Source: Agrostemma githago (Eukaryota > Streptophyta > Magnoliopsida > Caryophyllales > Caryophyllaceae). Taken from it: DNA of 64,000 nucleotides. Positions 34,064 to 44,000 of this stretch are shown here, one piece after another (positions within the stretch are counted from its first letter, which is position 1; the number at the start of each line of letters is the position of its first letter). The DNA lies in the NCBI GenBank assembly GCA_958450325.1, contig OY288241.1, forward strand, positions 52,152,078 through 52,216,077, given 5' to 3'. The translations under genes were made by a program, and so were the position numbers. The notes beneath the pieces are model-generated. The model was not told where the DNA came from and made no database searches. It was given only the letters and a program-made list of their open reading frames with translations.

Positions 34064-35278
34064 GATGAGCCTTATTTATTCCGCCGTTGTGTAGATGGAA
34101 TTTACCGACGATGTGTTACGCCCGATGAAGGATATAATATTGTGAAGCACCTTCACTCGACATCTTATGGTGGACACTTGGCCAACCAAAAGACAATTGC
34201 CAAGGTTCTCCAAAGCGGGTTTTGGTGGCCTTCCATGTTCAAGGACTTTCGAGCTTTCATTCTCACATGCGATGCTTGTCAAAGAAGTGGGAATATTACA
34301 AGAAGAAATGAGATGCCCCTTCAACCCATCTTAGAAATTGAATTGTTCGATGTATGGGGCATTTATTTCATGGGTCCGTTCACATCCTCTTTTGGTAACA
34401 AATACATCCTAGTCGCGGTTGATTATGTCTCAAAATGGATCGAGGTCCTAGCTTCCCCCACCAATGACTCCAAGGTTGTAATCAAGCTTTTCAAGAATGT
34501 AATTTTCTCAAGATTCGGTATGCCTAGAGCCATAATTAGTGATGGAGGCTCTCATTTTAGAAAAGATACCTTTGAACACCTTCTTAGAAAATATGGTATC
34601 ACTCACAAGATGTCCCTAGCCTACCACCCTCAATCAAATGGGCAAGCCGAGATCTCCAACCGTCAAATCAAGGGAATTTTAGAGAAAGTTGTAAATACAC
34701 ACCGAAAGGATTGGTCATTGAAGTTAAATGACGCCCTTTGGGCATTGAGAACGGCTTACAAAGCACCGATTGGAACCACTCCTTATCGTCTTGTGTATGT
34801 TAAAGCTTGTCATTTACCGGTGGAATTAGAACACAAAGCCAAATGGGCAATCAAAGAGCTAAAATTTGATGAGAGTGTTGTAGGAGATAATCGCCTTCTC
34901 CAACTACAAGAATTGGAAGAATTAAGACTTGAAGCCTACGAAAATTCAAAGATTTATAAGGAACGAACTCGCCAATGGCACGATTCTCGAATACTTTGTA
35001 AGAACTTCTCCGTTGGTGATAAGGTATTGCTCTTCAACTCTCGCTTCAATCTCTTCCCCGGTAAGTTGAAATCAAAATGGTCAGGTCCATTCGAAGTGAC
35101 CAAGGTACAACCATAGGGATCAATAGAGATATCTAGCCCGGAAACCAGGAAATTTATGGTTAACGGGCAACGTTTGAAGATTTATCATCCCGGTCACGTT
35201 CGTGAGACCTTTGCTACCGTGAAGTTGGTGAGCTCCCATTGGGGAGCGTTGTTTAACCCCCTCTCAAAATTGAAGTAG
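34064..35278 (+). pseudogene. E4 integrase with lost first catalytic Asp
   Basis: Zinc-binding part: HLHSTSYGGHLANQKT, then CDACQRSGN (HHCC). The core begins FDVWGIYFMGPFTSSFGNKY; the family has WGIDFMGPF, so the first catalytic Asp is Tyr (codon 34364-34366). The second Asp (IISDGGSHF) and the Glu (NGQAEISNRQIK) are present. The C-terminus has FSVGDKVLLFNSRF and KWSGPFEV. A TAG at 35114-35116 interrupts the end, and reading on gives VNGQRLKIYHPGH to 35278. Integration by this copy's own protein should be impossible. Confidence 0.87.
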
Positions 35279-36143
35279 GTTTGGTGGTATCCTCTACAAC
35301 CACCTCGTATATATGTATCATATTTTTTTTGTGTTTGTTAGCTTTGTTAGCTTGAGAAGAATGGACGAACTTGGATTTCACCATGGAGCATTTATTTGGG
35401 TGAAGATCAAGCTTTTGGAGAAGTTATGGAGCTAATATGAAGACCACAAGCATGTTTGTGGGAGATATTGATTATGTAATTTGAGTGGAGTCAATATTTG
35501 AATCTTTAGGTGATTATTGAAGAGCCATGAAATGACAAGGCGGAAAAACGAAGGAAACAAGACCGCCGGGCGACACTTTGCCCGGTGAGACTTGACCGGG
35601 CGAAATTTCGCCCTACGGAAAAGTTGCCAGATTTGCCGGAATTAACGAAGACACCACCGGGCGAAATTTTGCCTGGTGAGATTTTGACCGGGTGAAATTT
35701 CACCCAGTGGCAAAAAGTGGCAAAAATTGATTTTCACAAAGAAAAGTCCGTTGGGTGAAATTTCACCTGATGGTGCTTGACCGGGTGAAATTTCACCCGG
35801 CGGCATGGGCTTGAATGGATCACCTTCACCTTATTTCCTCACTACAATTTCAATTCCCTCCTTCACATTTACCACACATAACTTTCCCTCCAAAAATTTT
35901 GACACCAAAATTTTACCACCCACTTTAAAACTTTCACTTTTCCTCCTCAATCACCTTTATTTATATCACCTTTACCTCACAATTCACTCCACATTTTCAC
36001 CCTTCATAAAAACATCAAACCACCTTCCATACCCCAACCACATTCAAACCTCCATTCATAGTTTCATTTCCATCCTTGGTGATTTATTTTTGGGTTTTGA
36101 AGAAGGAAAAGAAGTTTTGGGATCATTCTTGCACATTATTATC
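35279..36143 (+). other. E4 internal spacer with second palindrome array
   Basis: No supported ORF before ATG 36144; an upstream open stretch from 35805 is low-complexity FTIS/HLYLYHLYL sequence. 35565-35805 holds about six copies of the same ccgggcgaaatttcgccc dyads seen in the LTR promoter. About 150 bp later comes tttatttatatcacc (35957-35971), a weak TATA candidate. The arrangement suggests a possible second promoter for the downstream ORF, as inference only. Confidence 0.55.
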
Positions 36144-37265
36144 ATGGAGACAAGAGCCCAACGAGCCGCGCGTAAACAAGGTATGACTTCAACCTCTAAA
36201 CTTTCTAAGTCTCATAAGCCTAAACTTTTACCTTGTCCTAATACGCCCTTAGCTCAAACCTTATCCGAAAAGATCTTTCGGAGCACAAGGTGGCCTTGTC
36301 CGTTCACAATGGAAAATCTAGGAATAGAGGACGATATTAGAGAATTATCGTCTAGGACCGGAACAAGCGGACTTCTTAGTTTCGTAGCTTGCACATATAA
36401 AGACCTTGCATGTGAGTTCTTAGGTACCTTTACTATCGATAACCCGACCACACCAAGAGAGCTTAGATTTAGATTATTCGGTAAACCCCATTGTTTGACT
36501 ATTTCCGAATTTGGCTTAGCTTTAGTCGTACCCTCATCAGGTACCGGACTTAGTGAACCTTTGAGTGATGTACAAGCTAGTGTGTCTAGAAGAGACCTTT
36601 GGAGGTGCATAGCACGTGGTCAACGAGATTTCGAACCTAATTCGAACTTTACCTCTTAAATCCGTAACCCCGTTATTCGTTACTTCGCCGAGATACTCTC
36701 CCATTGCTTGATACCATCTACCGATAATATTTTTAATCTTAATGTGTGCGTCTTACAATTGATTTCTGATTCCTTACTTAATAACCCTAACCCCCTTGAC
36801 CTACCACTTATCGTAGCGTTGCATTTTCACAAAATTATTGTTGCTCAACGCCCTTTTGTGGACTGTGGAGGTCATGTGACCTTAATCGCGAAAAACCTGG
36901 GTTATGCGACCGACCACCTTATCCCACTAGACAATCGAGTCTGGCTTGACGAGGCCTATCTCCCGGCGTGAATCTTTAATGTACTCGATCATCGCCTCGT
37001 CTCCATTTGCCATGACCATGCTTTAATAGTCCCCAACACACACCGAACCAATATTTATAATTGTAACAATTGGGACCTACCCTTAGGTCCCGGTGAATTC
37101 CGACTAAACCAATCGGGTGGAATGGAAATTTGGGAGTATGCGCACTACACGTTACCTGAGGGTCGTACGATCTACGACATTTGTGAGTTAGAACCCACCG
37201 AGGGCATACAACCCTTACCCGGGTCTCCGACGGTTTCTTTCGCGTCGAATGATTACCCAAATTAA
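36144..37265 (+). pseudogene. E4 env-position ORF, ATHILA ORF-1-like
   Basis: Starts METRAQRAARKQGMTSTSKL and stays in one frame for about 373 codons with stops at 36657-36659 and 36969-36971. RWPCPFTMENLGIEDDIREL, LACEFLGTFTI, LRFRLFGKPHCLTISEFGLA and IRNPVIRYFAEILSH resemble the product located after pol in Athila elements (ATHILA ORF-1 family in Pfam, from memory). Its role is unknown; because of position it has been discussed as env-like. I see no signal peptide and no clear membrane anchor. The sequence between 36659 and 36971 keeps the frame, so the two stops are recent relative to the family. Confidence 0.65.
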
Positions 37266-37478
37266 ACTATCCCCCAGAGTCAGTCGGTGATATGTGTATG
37301 TTGTGTATGTGTGTGGATTAGGTCGGTGAGTCTTTAATCAGTCCTTGAATTGAATTCATTCCTTGTTCCTTGCTTCATCAGTTTATAATCATTGTGATTG
37401 TCTTACCTCTAACAAAATTGCAAGCTGTCCCACTGTCCCATCGATTTTTTGTGGCCGTACGGCCTTGGTATTGCTCCC

Positions 37479-37701
37479 GGTCTCTAGGCGATGTGATTAC
37501 GCCATTGACCCTTTTGAAAAATCCAAATTTTAATCAATTTCTCTCAATTTTTCTTAATCCGGGCTAGGTGACGTGACTACACCTACGCCCAATTTTTCAC
37601 CCTTTCGTGTTATTTTCTTTTCTTTTCCGTTTATTTCTTTTTCAATTACTTAGCCACTTGGCTAGGGTCTAGGTGATGTGATTGCACTAAGGCCCGCCAC
37701 T
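37479..37701 (+). other. Stem-loop triplet in E4 3' region
   Basis: Three hairpins share a 9-nt loop: loops at 37491-37499 (ATGTGATTA), 37571-37579 (ACGTGACTA) and 37676-37684 (ATGTGATTG). Stems are GGTC/GGCG with CGCC/GACC around a small internal loop; GGGCTAGGTG with CACCTACGCCC (one bulge); and GGGTCTAGGTG with CACTAAGGCCC (one mismatch, two G-T pairs). E3 has the matching triplet with different stem bases. Confidence 0.75.
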
Positions 37702-37842
37702 ATTTTACCGCTTTCTTTATTTTCATTTCTCAAAATTTTTGAAAAATCCAAAAACATTTGAAAAATTATAAAGATCCAAAAAGATTTTTCTTTTCCGTCT
37801 TTTTCGTTCTTCCCCTACTTGTCCATTGAGGACAATGTACAG

Positions 37843-37860
37843 TTTTAGTGTGGGGGAGGA
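37843..37860 (+). other. Polypurine tract-like sequence in E4
   Basis: tagtgtgggggaggag follows a run of noncoding sequence. The same word directly precedes the 3' LTR of E3 (44753-44763), where it is the true polypurine tract, and also occurs about 1.8 kb earlier in E3 (42959-42970). In E4, E3-homologous 3' sequence continues for about 650 bp, so this is probably the internal copy. Confidence 0.55.
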
Positions 37861-38514
37861 GTCTACTATCTTTTATTTTAAAAAAACCTTTTCAAAATCC
37901 ATAAAAAATTGAAAATTTGGAAAAATCAAAAACATTTTTCTTTTCTTTTTCTTTTCTTTTCTTGTTTCTCGTTGTGTTTTGTGTCCCGTGTACGGTCTTG
38001 TTCTCTACTCTTACAGGTAACCACCACCTTGATAGTGCGAATTGAAGAGATTATGAAAGCACTTCGCTTGGTAACTTCCTTCCTTCCTTATTCTTTACGT
38101 TTGTAGAGGAGTTAGGTTGTCGCCAATGGAGGCTCTCGAAGTTGAGCATTTTGGGTGTTGTGGTTGATTGTGTGCTTGAATGTCGATGGAGTATGGAGTA
38201 CACGACCTTACTTGTGTTTTCTTTTATTGATTTATCCTTTTCGTGTGTTCCTTTTGCTTTTATATAGAGTGTCTAGGACTAAACTTTTTGAAAACCCGAC
38301 TTTTACAAGAGTTTACATTCCATTGTGGATAACCCATTGTAGATTTTGGACCTTAATTTAGTAGAATGACTCTTAATCAATGAACTTGTTGATCCTTTAT
38401 CTTGAGTCCACCTTTTCTACTAGAGGTTTACTTCGGGGTTTGCATTTGACCACCCATGGAGGAGTTAGGCCTTGGTTCCCGCATCCCATTTTCTAGGTGA
38501 CCTTGCTCGAATGA
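37861..38514 (+). other. E4 3' noncoding region up to the E3 insertion
   Basis: Collinear with E3 42975-43720: AT-rich 'aaaaatc..gaaaat' repeats, a t/c-rich stretch, an 'agtagaatgactcttaatcaatgaac' type block (E3 43551-43580) and a 'ccacccatggagg' block. No ORF is supported. The alignment stops where the E3 LTR starts, consistent with insertion of E3 here. Confidence 0.65.
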
Positions 38515-40132
38515 TGATAAGTGTGTTTTGTAGTGCTTATTTGTTGTGTTTGGTCCCGATTTCTCTTATAAAATCACTCTTTGGAGCGGTTTTGGGGCTA
38601 CTTACGCTTCTTCTAGTTTGTTTTAGGTTCCTAAGACCAGTCTTGGAGAAATGGAATGATTCCGACTCGTTTCCGACACTTTTGGAGCCATCAAAGAGAA
38701 GCGACGATCACTCGGTGGCTTAGACTTGATCCCGAGACCTTGGGACCCATTTCAGAGGCTCTTAGACTCGATCTCGAGCACCGAGAATCAATGATAAGCC
38801 TATGAAGAGCAAATAGGGACCTTTAGGATCATATTGGAGGCCTACAAGACCCTTCCCGGGCGGGAAGAGTATCCTTCCCGGTCGGGAAGGAGTGCAAGAA
38901 AGAAGTGTCTTCTGATGGGCCGTCCCGACCGGGAAGAAAGCTTCCCGACCGGGAAGAGCATAACACCGCCCGGTGTTATGCATAACACCGCTCGGTGTTA
39001 TGCATGATTCCGATCGGGACCATCTCGTCCCGGTCGGGACCACCACCTTCCCGGCCGGGAAGGAGCAGCTACAGCCCGCGTCAACTCTTTTCTTCTCCTT
39101 TGTTCTTGTAACCCTATATATACCCCCCCCCCCTCTTGTAATCTTATGTTTATCCTAGATATTACCCACTAAACCCTAGACTACTTTAGGTTAGATTAGC
39201 TTAGATTAGTGTAGATTAGTCCTTAATCCAATTAGTTACTCTTGTATTATTGGAATTCTTGAAGATTTCTATCAAGATTGACAACCTTGGTGGATTTATT
39301 TTGGGTTTTCTCCATATATGCAAGTTCTCATCTTTTCCATTCATCCTTTAGTTTGGTATAATCTTTCTCATCCCTTTACTCTTAATCTTTATTGTTATTC
39401 AAGTTTTCATCTTTATTCATTATTTGTTGTTCATCCTTGTTTTCCATTATGAATATTTTGATTCTTGTGTTGGTTTCTCTTGTTTGTGTTAGTTTTAGTT
39501 TGATTATGTGTGAGTAGTTCTCCCCTAGGGTTAGTAGGGGGATTGGGTGTTGATTAGGGATGATTAGGGTGGAAATTGGTGGTGCTAGATGTTGTTCTTG
39601 TTGTTTCCAATTGCCTTGCACTCCACATGTTCGATGAAATGCTTGTGAGACTCGAGACGATCAATCCTTGTTTTTCTTGCCTCTTCTCTTGTATGTGTGT
39701 GTTTGGTTGGTTGGTTTGGTTCCCTCATTAGTAGCGAGAGCGTGGTGAGGAGACCCCTAGGCCGTTTAAGTAGCGAGAGCCCGATCGGAACCTAGGCTAC
39801 GAGAGCATGCTAGTAACCCCCGTTTTCCCCTTTTGGTCTCCTTAACATCCATGAACCCGACCTAGCCCTAGTTCCTTCCTATTGAATTATTTGCTCCCAT
39901 TTGTCATTAGTTCCTTGTTTAGCCTTTTTATTTGTTGTTTTAGACTCTAGCTTAGTCCTTAGTTCACTTTAGCCATCGCCTAGTGTAGTTTCTCTCGAAC
40001 CTAGTGTTGGACCGTAGCACACCTTAGTCCGACACCCCGTCCCTGTGGATTCGACCCGACTTGCCCTATGTACCCAGTTAGGAATAGTTGGTTTTATTTG
40101 ATCGGCGGGATCCACGACAAATCCAACCGTCA
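38515..40132 (+). repeat. E3 5' LTR (1618 bp)
   Basis: TGATAAGTGTGTTTTG to AATCCAACCGTCA. A palindrome array (ttcccg(g/a)(t/c)cgggaa types, plus caccg(c/t)(c/t)cggtg) is at 38853-39064, and TATA accctatatatacc at 39111-39124 follows a poly-C tract boundary. Against the first 130 bp of the 3' LTR I count seven substitutions, all transitions. Confidence 0.9.
38853..39124 (+). promoter_or_regulatory. E3 LTR promoter with tcccgaccggga palindromes
   Basis: About nine dyads of CCCGG(T/A)CGGG type in 210 bp, then ggagcagctacagcccg, then TATA at 39113-39121. The internal array at 42033-42180 ends with the related word agctcctgtagcccc, again before a TATA-like box. Confidence 0.7.
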
Positions 40133-40135
40133 AAT

Positions 40136-40153
40136 TGGCGCCGTTGTCGGGGA
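40136..40153 (+). other. E3 primer-binding site
   Basis: TGGCGCCGTTGTCGGGGA, three bases after the LTR end. It is identical to the E4 site except for one C-to-T change at position 12. Confidence 0.88.
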
Positions 40154-40320
40154 TGGCGTAGTTTAGACTTTTGTGTGCTTAGTTTTAGACTTTGTTCTTG
40201 ATTTTTGTGTTTCCTTCTCCTTGTGTATCTCCGTTCTACTTCTTGTGTGCTATTCTCTCATCCTAGTACCTCAAAAGCACTAGGCTACTAACGTTTGCTC
40301 AAGTGCTTATAGTGCATCCA

Positions 40321-41694
40321 ATGTATCAAGGCAACGTTACGACAATGTGGCATCCGAGCTACCATCAATCATCATGGGACAATCATGGGGCTAATTACCA
40401 AGACCCACAACTTTACCAGCCATACCAATCTCATCAACAATCTTATGAACCCCCTCCATATGGTTACCATGAAAGTTGTCAAGGATCATTCCAACATCCT
40501 AACAACTACCAAATACCCTCACACAATCCACAACCAAGAATCCCCGACTTTGAGACTTGTCAAATGATGATTCAAATGCAAAAGAGTCAACAAGAGATGA
40601 TGATTCAATTGCATAAGAATCAACAAGAGATGATGATTCAAATGAAAAGGGATAAAGAGGAGTTCAAGGCCCAATTAGAGGTGCAAGATGCTCGAATCAA
40701 TGCACTCGTGGCTCGTTTCACGATGTTGGCCACTCGAGCTCCACAATTTGTTGAGGAAGGTTCATTTGGGCAAGAAGATCGGTTGTCTCCACAAGGAAAT
40801 CAACACGATTTTGAAGCCACGAATGAAGAAGAGAGGGTCAATCAAGAGATCATTGTTGAGTGTTGCTTGGATGGTGAAGATATGGGAAGAATGGAGGAAG
40901 TTGAAGCTTCAAGGGTCGACAATGAGGAGGGATTTGAACATGATTATCAAGGTAACTCTTGGGTAGCCAATGTATTGGCTATTAAATTGGATTTGTATGA
41001 TTTTCTTCATGATGAACCGGATGTTGACAATTCAAACCCAAGTGAAGAGATAACCCCTGAAGACCAAATTGACAAGGTGAGTGAAAAGGAACGTAATACT
41101 TGGGAAAAAGAGGTAGATGCCTTAGAACTCGCCTTGAATGGGAAATTGGAGGAGCCAATTAGGGGATATGGAGATGCTATGCTAGACCAAACCATCGAAG
41201 GCCTTGAGTCTCTTCATGGTGAGAATTCTAGTAAGAATGACGATGAGGCCTTCCCTAAAGCCTTCAATGAAGAAAACTTGATGCTTTCACCTCCTTTATC
41301 GCACTCGCATTCAAGTCCCTTGTCTTGTGAAACGGTTGATGAAGAGGATCCTTGTCAGACGGTGAAAAAGAGTGCTCCTCTTGACCCCGTAGAAGAAGCA
41401 ACACCCTTAGGGTGTGATCTCCCAAATCACAACGCCAAGCATGACTTTAGGCCACAATACCTACCGGATGGTCATAAGAGTCGTTGCTATGATGGTTCGG
41501 AAGACCCGGAATATCACAAGAAACCCGAGCGTAATGGATTAGATGATTGCTTCTCGACTCCGACTTGGAAACTCTTGTTGATGGCTAGGATCGGCCACAT
41601 GAGCGTTAATGAAGATGTTGCTAGGGCATTTGACTTACTCCTCCGAGCTCTTGATGGCTATGGAGGTGTAGATGGTGAGAGTATCTTATTGTAA
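40321..41694 (+). CDS. Intact 457-aa acidic coiled-coil ORF of E3
   Basis: ATG 40321 is the first Met after a GTG-led open stretch and follows the leader. Residues 1-75 are rich in Tyr/Gln/His/Pro (YQPYQSHQQSYEPPPYGYHE). About 78-125 hold three related repeats (QQEMMIQ) forming a strong heptad-like helix. The middle is very acidic (about 150-380). The C-terminus is compact and conserved-looking (WKLLLMARIGHMSVNEDVARAFDLLLRAL). It sits where gag would be, but I see no capsid motif, zinc knuckle or pol. It may be a remodelled Gag or an element-specific RNA- or protein-binding factor; I do not recognise a family. It is the only undamaged retroelement ORF of this size in the window. Confidence 0.7.
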   Translation: MYQGNVTTMWHPSYHQSSWDNHGANYQDPQLYQPYQSHQQSYEPPPYGYHESCQGSFQHPNNYQIPSHNPQPRIPDFETCQMMIQMQKSQQEMMIQLHKNQQEMMIQMKRDKEEFKAQLEVQDARINALVARFTMLATRAPQFVEEGSFGQEDRLSPQGNQHDFEATNEEERVNQEIIVECCLDGEDMGRMEEVEASRVDNEEGFEHDYQGNSWVANVLAIKLDLYDFLHDEPDVDNSNPSEEITPEDQIDKVSEKERNTWEKEVDALELALNGKLEEPIRGYGDAMLDQTIEGLESLHGENSSKNDDEAFPKAFNEENLMLSPPLSHSHSSPLSCETVDEEDPCQTVKKSAPLDPVEEATPLGCDLPNHNAKHDFRPQYLPDGHKSRCYDGSEDPEYHKKPERNGLDDCFSTPTWKLLLMARIGHMSVNEDVARAFDLLLRALDGYGGVDGESILL

Positions 41695-42594
41695 ATATCT
41701 TTTCCTTTTCTTTTTAGCTTTTGTCTTTGTATATGATTGATTGGATAGTTTAGTTTCTAGGATTTGTTAGTTTTTGTGGAATTCTTGTAATTTGGAATTT
41801 TCTTGAGTGATGTGAGGGAGGGATTCTTGATTGTGGTTATTGAGCCTACTTGATAGGTTTGAAGTGAAGATGAAGAATTAGAAAGGGGTATTGATGATAG
41901 AAGCTTCAAGGCTTGGTGGAGGAAGTCGGTTTTTGAGCTTGGTACAAGCTTTTGGGGACGGGATTCTAAATCCCGGTGTATTAGTTGACTTGTGGGTGGA
42001 GCTTTCAAGAGGAATGAAGGACTAGAAGAGTCATCCCGACCGGGAAGGGTTTCATCCCGACCGGGATGAAGTGTGCACGAAATCTGGAGCTACTGACGGT
42101 GCGTCCCAACCGGGATGAGTTTACTCCTGACCGGGATGAACTTGCTCCCGACCGGGATGAGTTGCTCCTGACCGGGAAGAGCTCCTGTAGCCCCCTTTGC
42201 CTTGGTTTCTTCATTTAAGCCCCATCCCACCACTTTATACCCCCTCCCAACCTCCCTACTCACCCACGCCTTTATCATCTCACCCTTACACTTCATATGT
42301 ACACATTTATCATCATTTTGCACCGAGTTTAACCTCAAATCCCAACCTCATTGCACCTATGCAAGCCCGATACTTGAGACTACATGGAGGAAGAGGAGGA
42401 ATATTGATGATAAAGACAAGCAACGTGCCTAAATTGATCATTGAGACGATGGAGTTAGTGACTTGCTAACCGTTTGGTAGGCGACTCTCATTTATTTTCC
42501 GTCTTTTGTTGCTAGTCTTTATTTGTATGTCCCCCTTCCCTTTTACGTATTTGGTGTCATGGTGGCCCTCGGGGCCTTGGTTATTATTGCTCCC

Positions 42595-42839
42595 GATTCT
42601 CGATGACGTGACTACATCGAGAGTCATTTGAAAAATCCAAACTTACAAGTCTTTCCACCTTTTCTTTATTTTCATTTTCTTTTGGTTGAATTTAATCGGA
42701 TTTAGGCGGAATCCGGGCTAGGTGACTTGATTACACCTAGCCCTCCCCTCCTATTTCCTTTTATTTTCTTCTTTTTATTTCTTCCCCCATCCATATCTTT
42801 TCTTGTCTCGGCCCTTGGTGACTTGATTACACCCCGGCC
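42595..42839 (+). other. Stem-loop triplet in E3 3' region
   Basis: Hairpin 1: stem 42595-42605 GATTCTCGATG with 42615-42625 CATCGAGAGTC, loop ACGTGACTA. Hairpin 2: stem 42715-42724 GGGCTAGGTG with 42734-42743 CACCTAGCCC, loop ACTTGATTA. Hairpin 3: GGTG/CACC and GGCC/GGCC around a small internal loop, 42810-42839, loop ACTTGATTA. Loop sequence and spacing match the E4 triplet while stem bases differ in compensating ways. Confidence 0.8.
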
Positions 42840-43895
42840 GGACACATTCTACCCTTTCTTCACTTTCATTTTTCTTTTTTTAGCTTTATTTTCCCTTTTC
42901 TTTTCTTTTTAGTGTCTCCGCACACACTACCGATCGAGGATGAGGACATTGCTCGGTTTAAGTGTGGGGGAGCGATATATTAGTCTAGTTCAGCTTCATT
43001 TTCGTAGTTTTTTCGAAAAAAAAAATCTTAAAAATCCTTAGAAATTTGAAAATTTTCATAAAAAAACCAAAAAGATTTTGTTTTTGTGTCTTTTTCTTTT
43101 GTGTCTTTGTGCCGTATATTTGTTGTGTTGTGTATTTTGCTCCCCCGAATTCCTTGTAGGTTACGCGATCGTCGACAAGTTTCGAAAATCTCAAGAAATC
43201 CGGTAATATCCCTTCATTTCTTTTTCCTTTTTCCTTTTTGTGGAGTTTGGAGGTTGTTATGTGACGGTGTGTGCTCGGGTGGAGCTTTTTGGAGTTTGTG
43301 GTTGATGTGGTGGCTTGTTTGGATATTTCGGGGTGGTGATTGTTTATTTTGTGGGGTTGTTTGTTTGTTTGTTTGTTTTGTTTTGTTGTGTTTGCCTCAT
43401 TTTCTCTTGTTTTTGTTGTATCTTTGTTTTGTCTTGTTTAGTTGTGTCTAGTGTGTCAAAAGGGTTTCGAAAACCCGGTTTTGAGGCTAGTGCGCAAGTG
43501 TTTACTTTCCCTTGCTAGTAATAAGAGTCGAGTCTTGGAGTTTAGTCTAGTAGAATGACTTTAAATCAATGATTTCGTTGGTTTCTTACCTTGTGTCCAC
43601 CTAGTCTACTAGGGATTTACTACGGGATTTGCATTTTGACCATTATGACCACCCACGGAGGGAAAAGACCTTGGTTGCCGAGTCCCGTCTCTTAAGTGAC
43701 CGTGTTCGAAATTGTTTGATTAGTCCAAGTTTTCCACCTTTTTGTGGGTTTGAAGGGAAGGACGCTCCCCGACTCACCCATTTCCCTACCTCCTACACAT
43801 TTCCACAAATAAGTTGCAAATTGTTGAAATTCTTACTTGGTTGCAAGAAATGCCTACAAAACATGATTCATCAAAAGGGCTAGCCAAGTCAAAAG

Positions 43896-44000
43896 AAAGA
43901 AAGAAAAAGAAAAAGAAAGAAAGAAAAGAAAGAAAAGAAAGAAGAAAAAGAAAAGGCCCAACAATCAAAAAGAAAATACAAAAGAAGAAAAAGAAATGGC
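43896..44000 (+). repeat. (AAAG)n-type microsatellite
   Basis: Runs of aaag/aaaag units with few interruptions in the E3 3' region. The Lys/Glu/Arg-rich open frame across it is a consequence of the repeat. Confidence 0.9.

Larger units (their letters stand above)
22599..38514 (+). mobile_element. Athila-clade Ty3/gypsy retrotransposon E4 (3' LTR off window)
   Basis: Order: LTR 22599-24474, PBS 24478-24495, gag (split by CACTA C2), protease, RT, RNase H, integrase, an env-position ORF, a stem-loop triplet and an AGTGTGGGGGAG tract. The primer site TGGCGCCGTTGCCGGGGA is the tRNA-Asp type typical of Athila. The gag-pol frame has about ten stops or shifts, so the copy is dead. E3 is inserted at 38515 (possible target duplicate aatga, 38510-38514). 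The E4 3' end would follow E3 beyond the window. Confidence 0.9.

Noticed and set aside
35805..36143. N-terminal extension of the env-position ORF with hydrophobic stretch
   Set aside because: Low-complexity T/C-rich translation (HLYLYHLYL) upstream of a good ATG at 36144; the family begins near METRAQ. It could mimic a membrane segment, but nothing supports translation.
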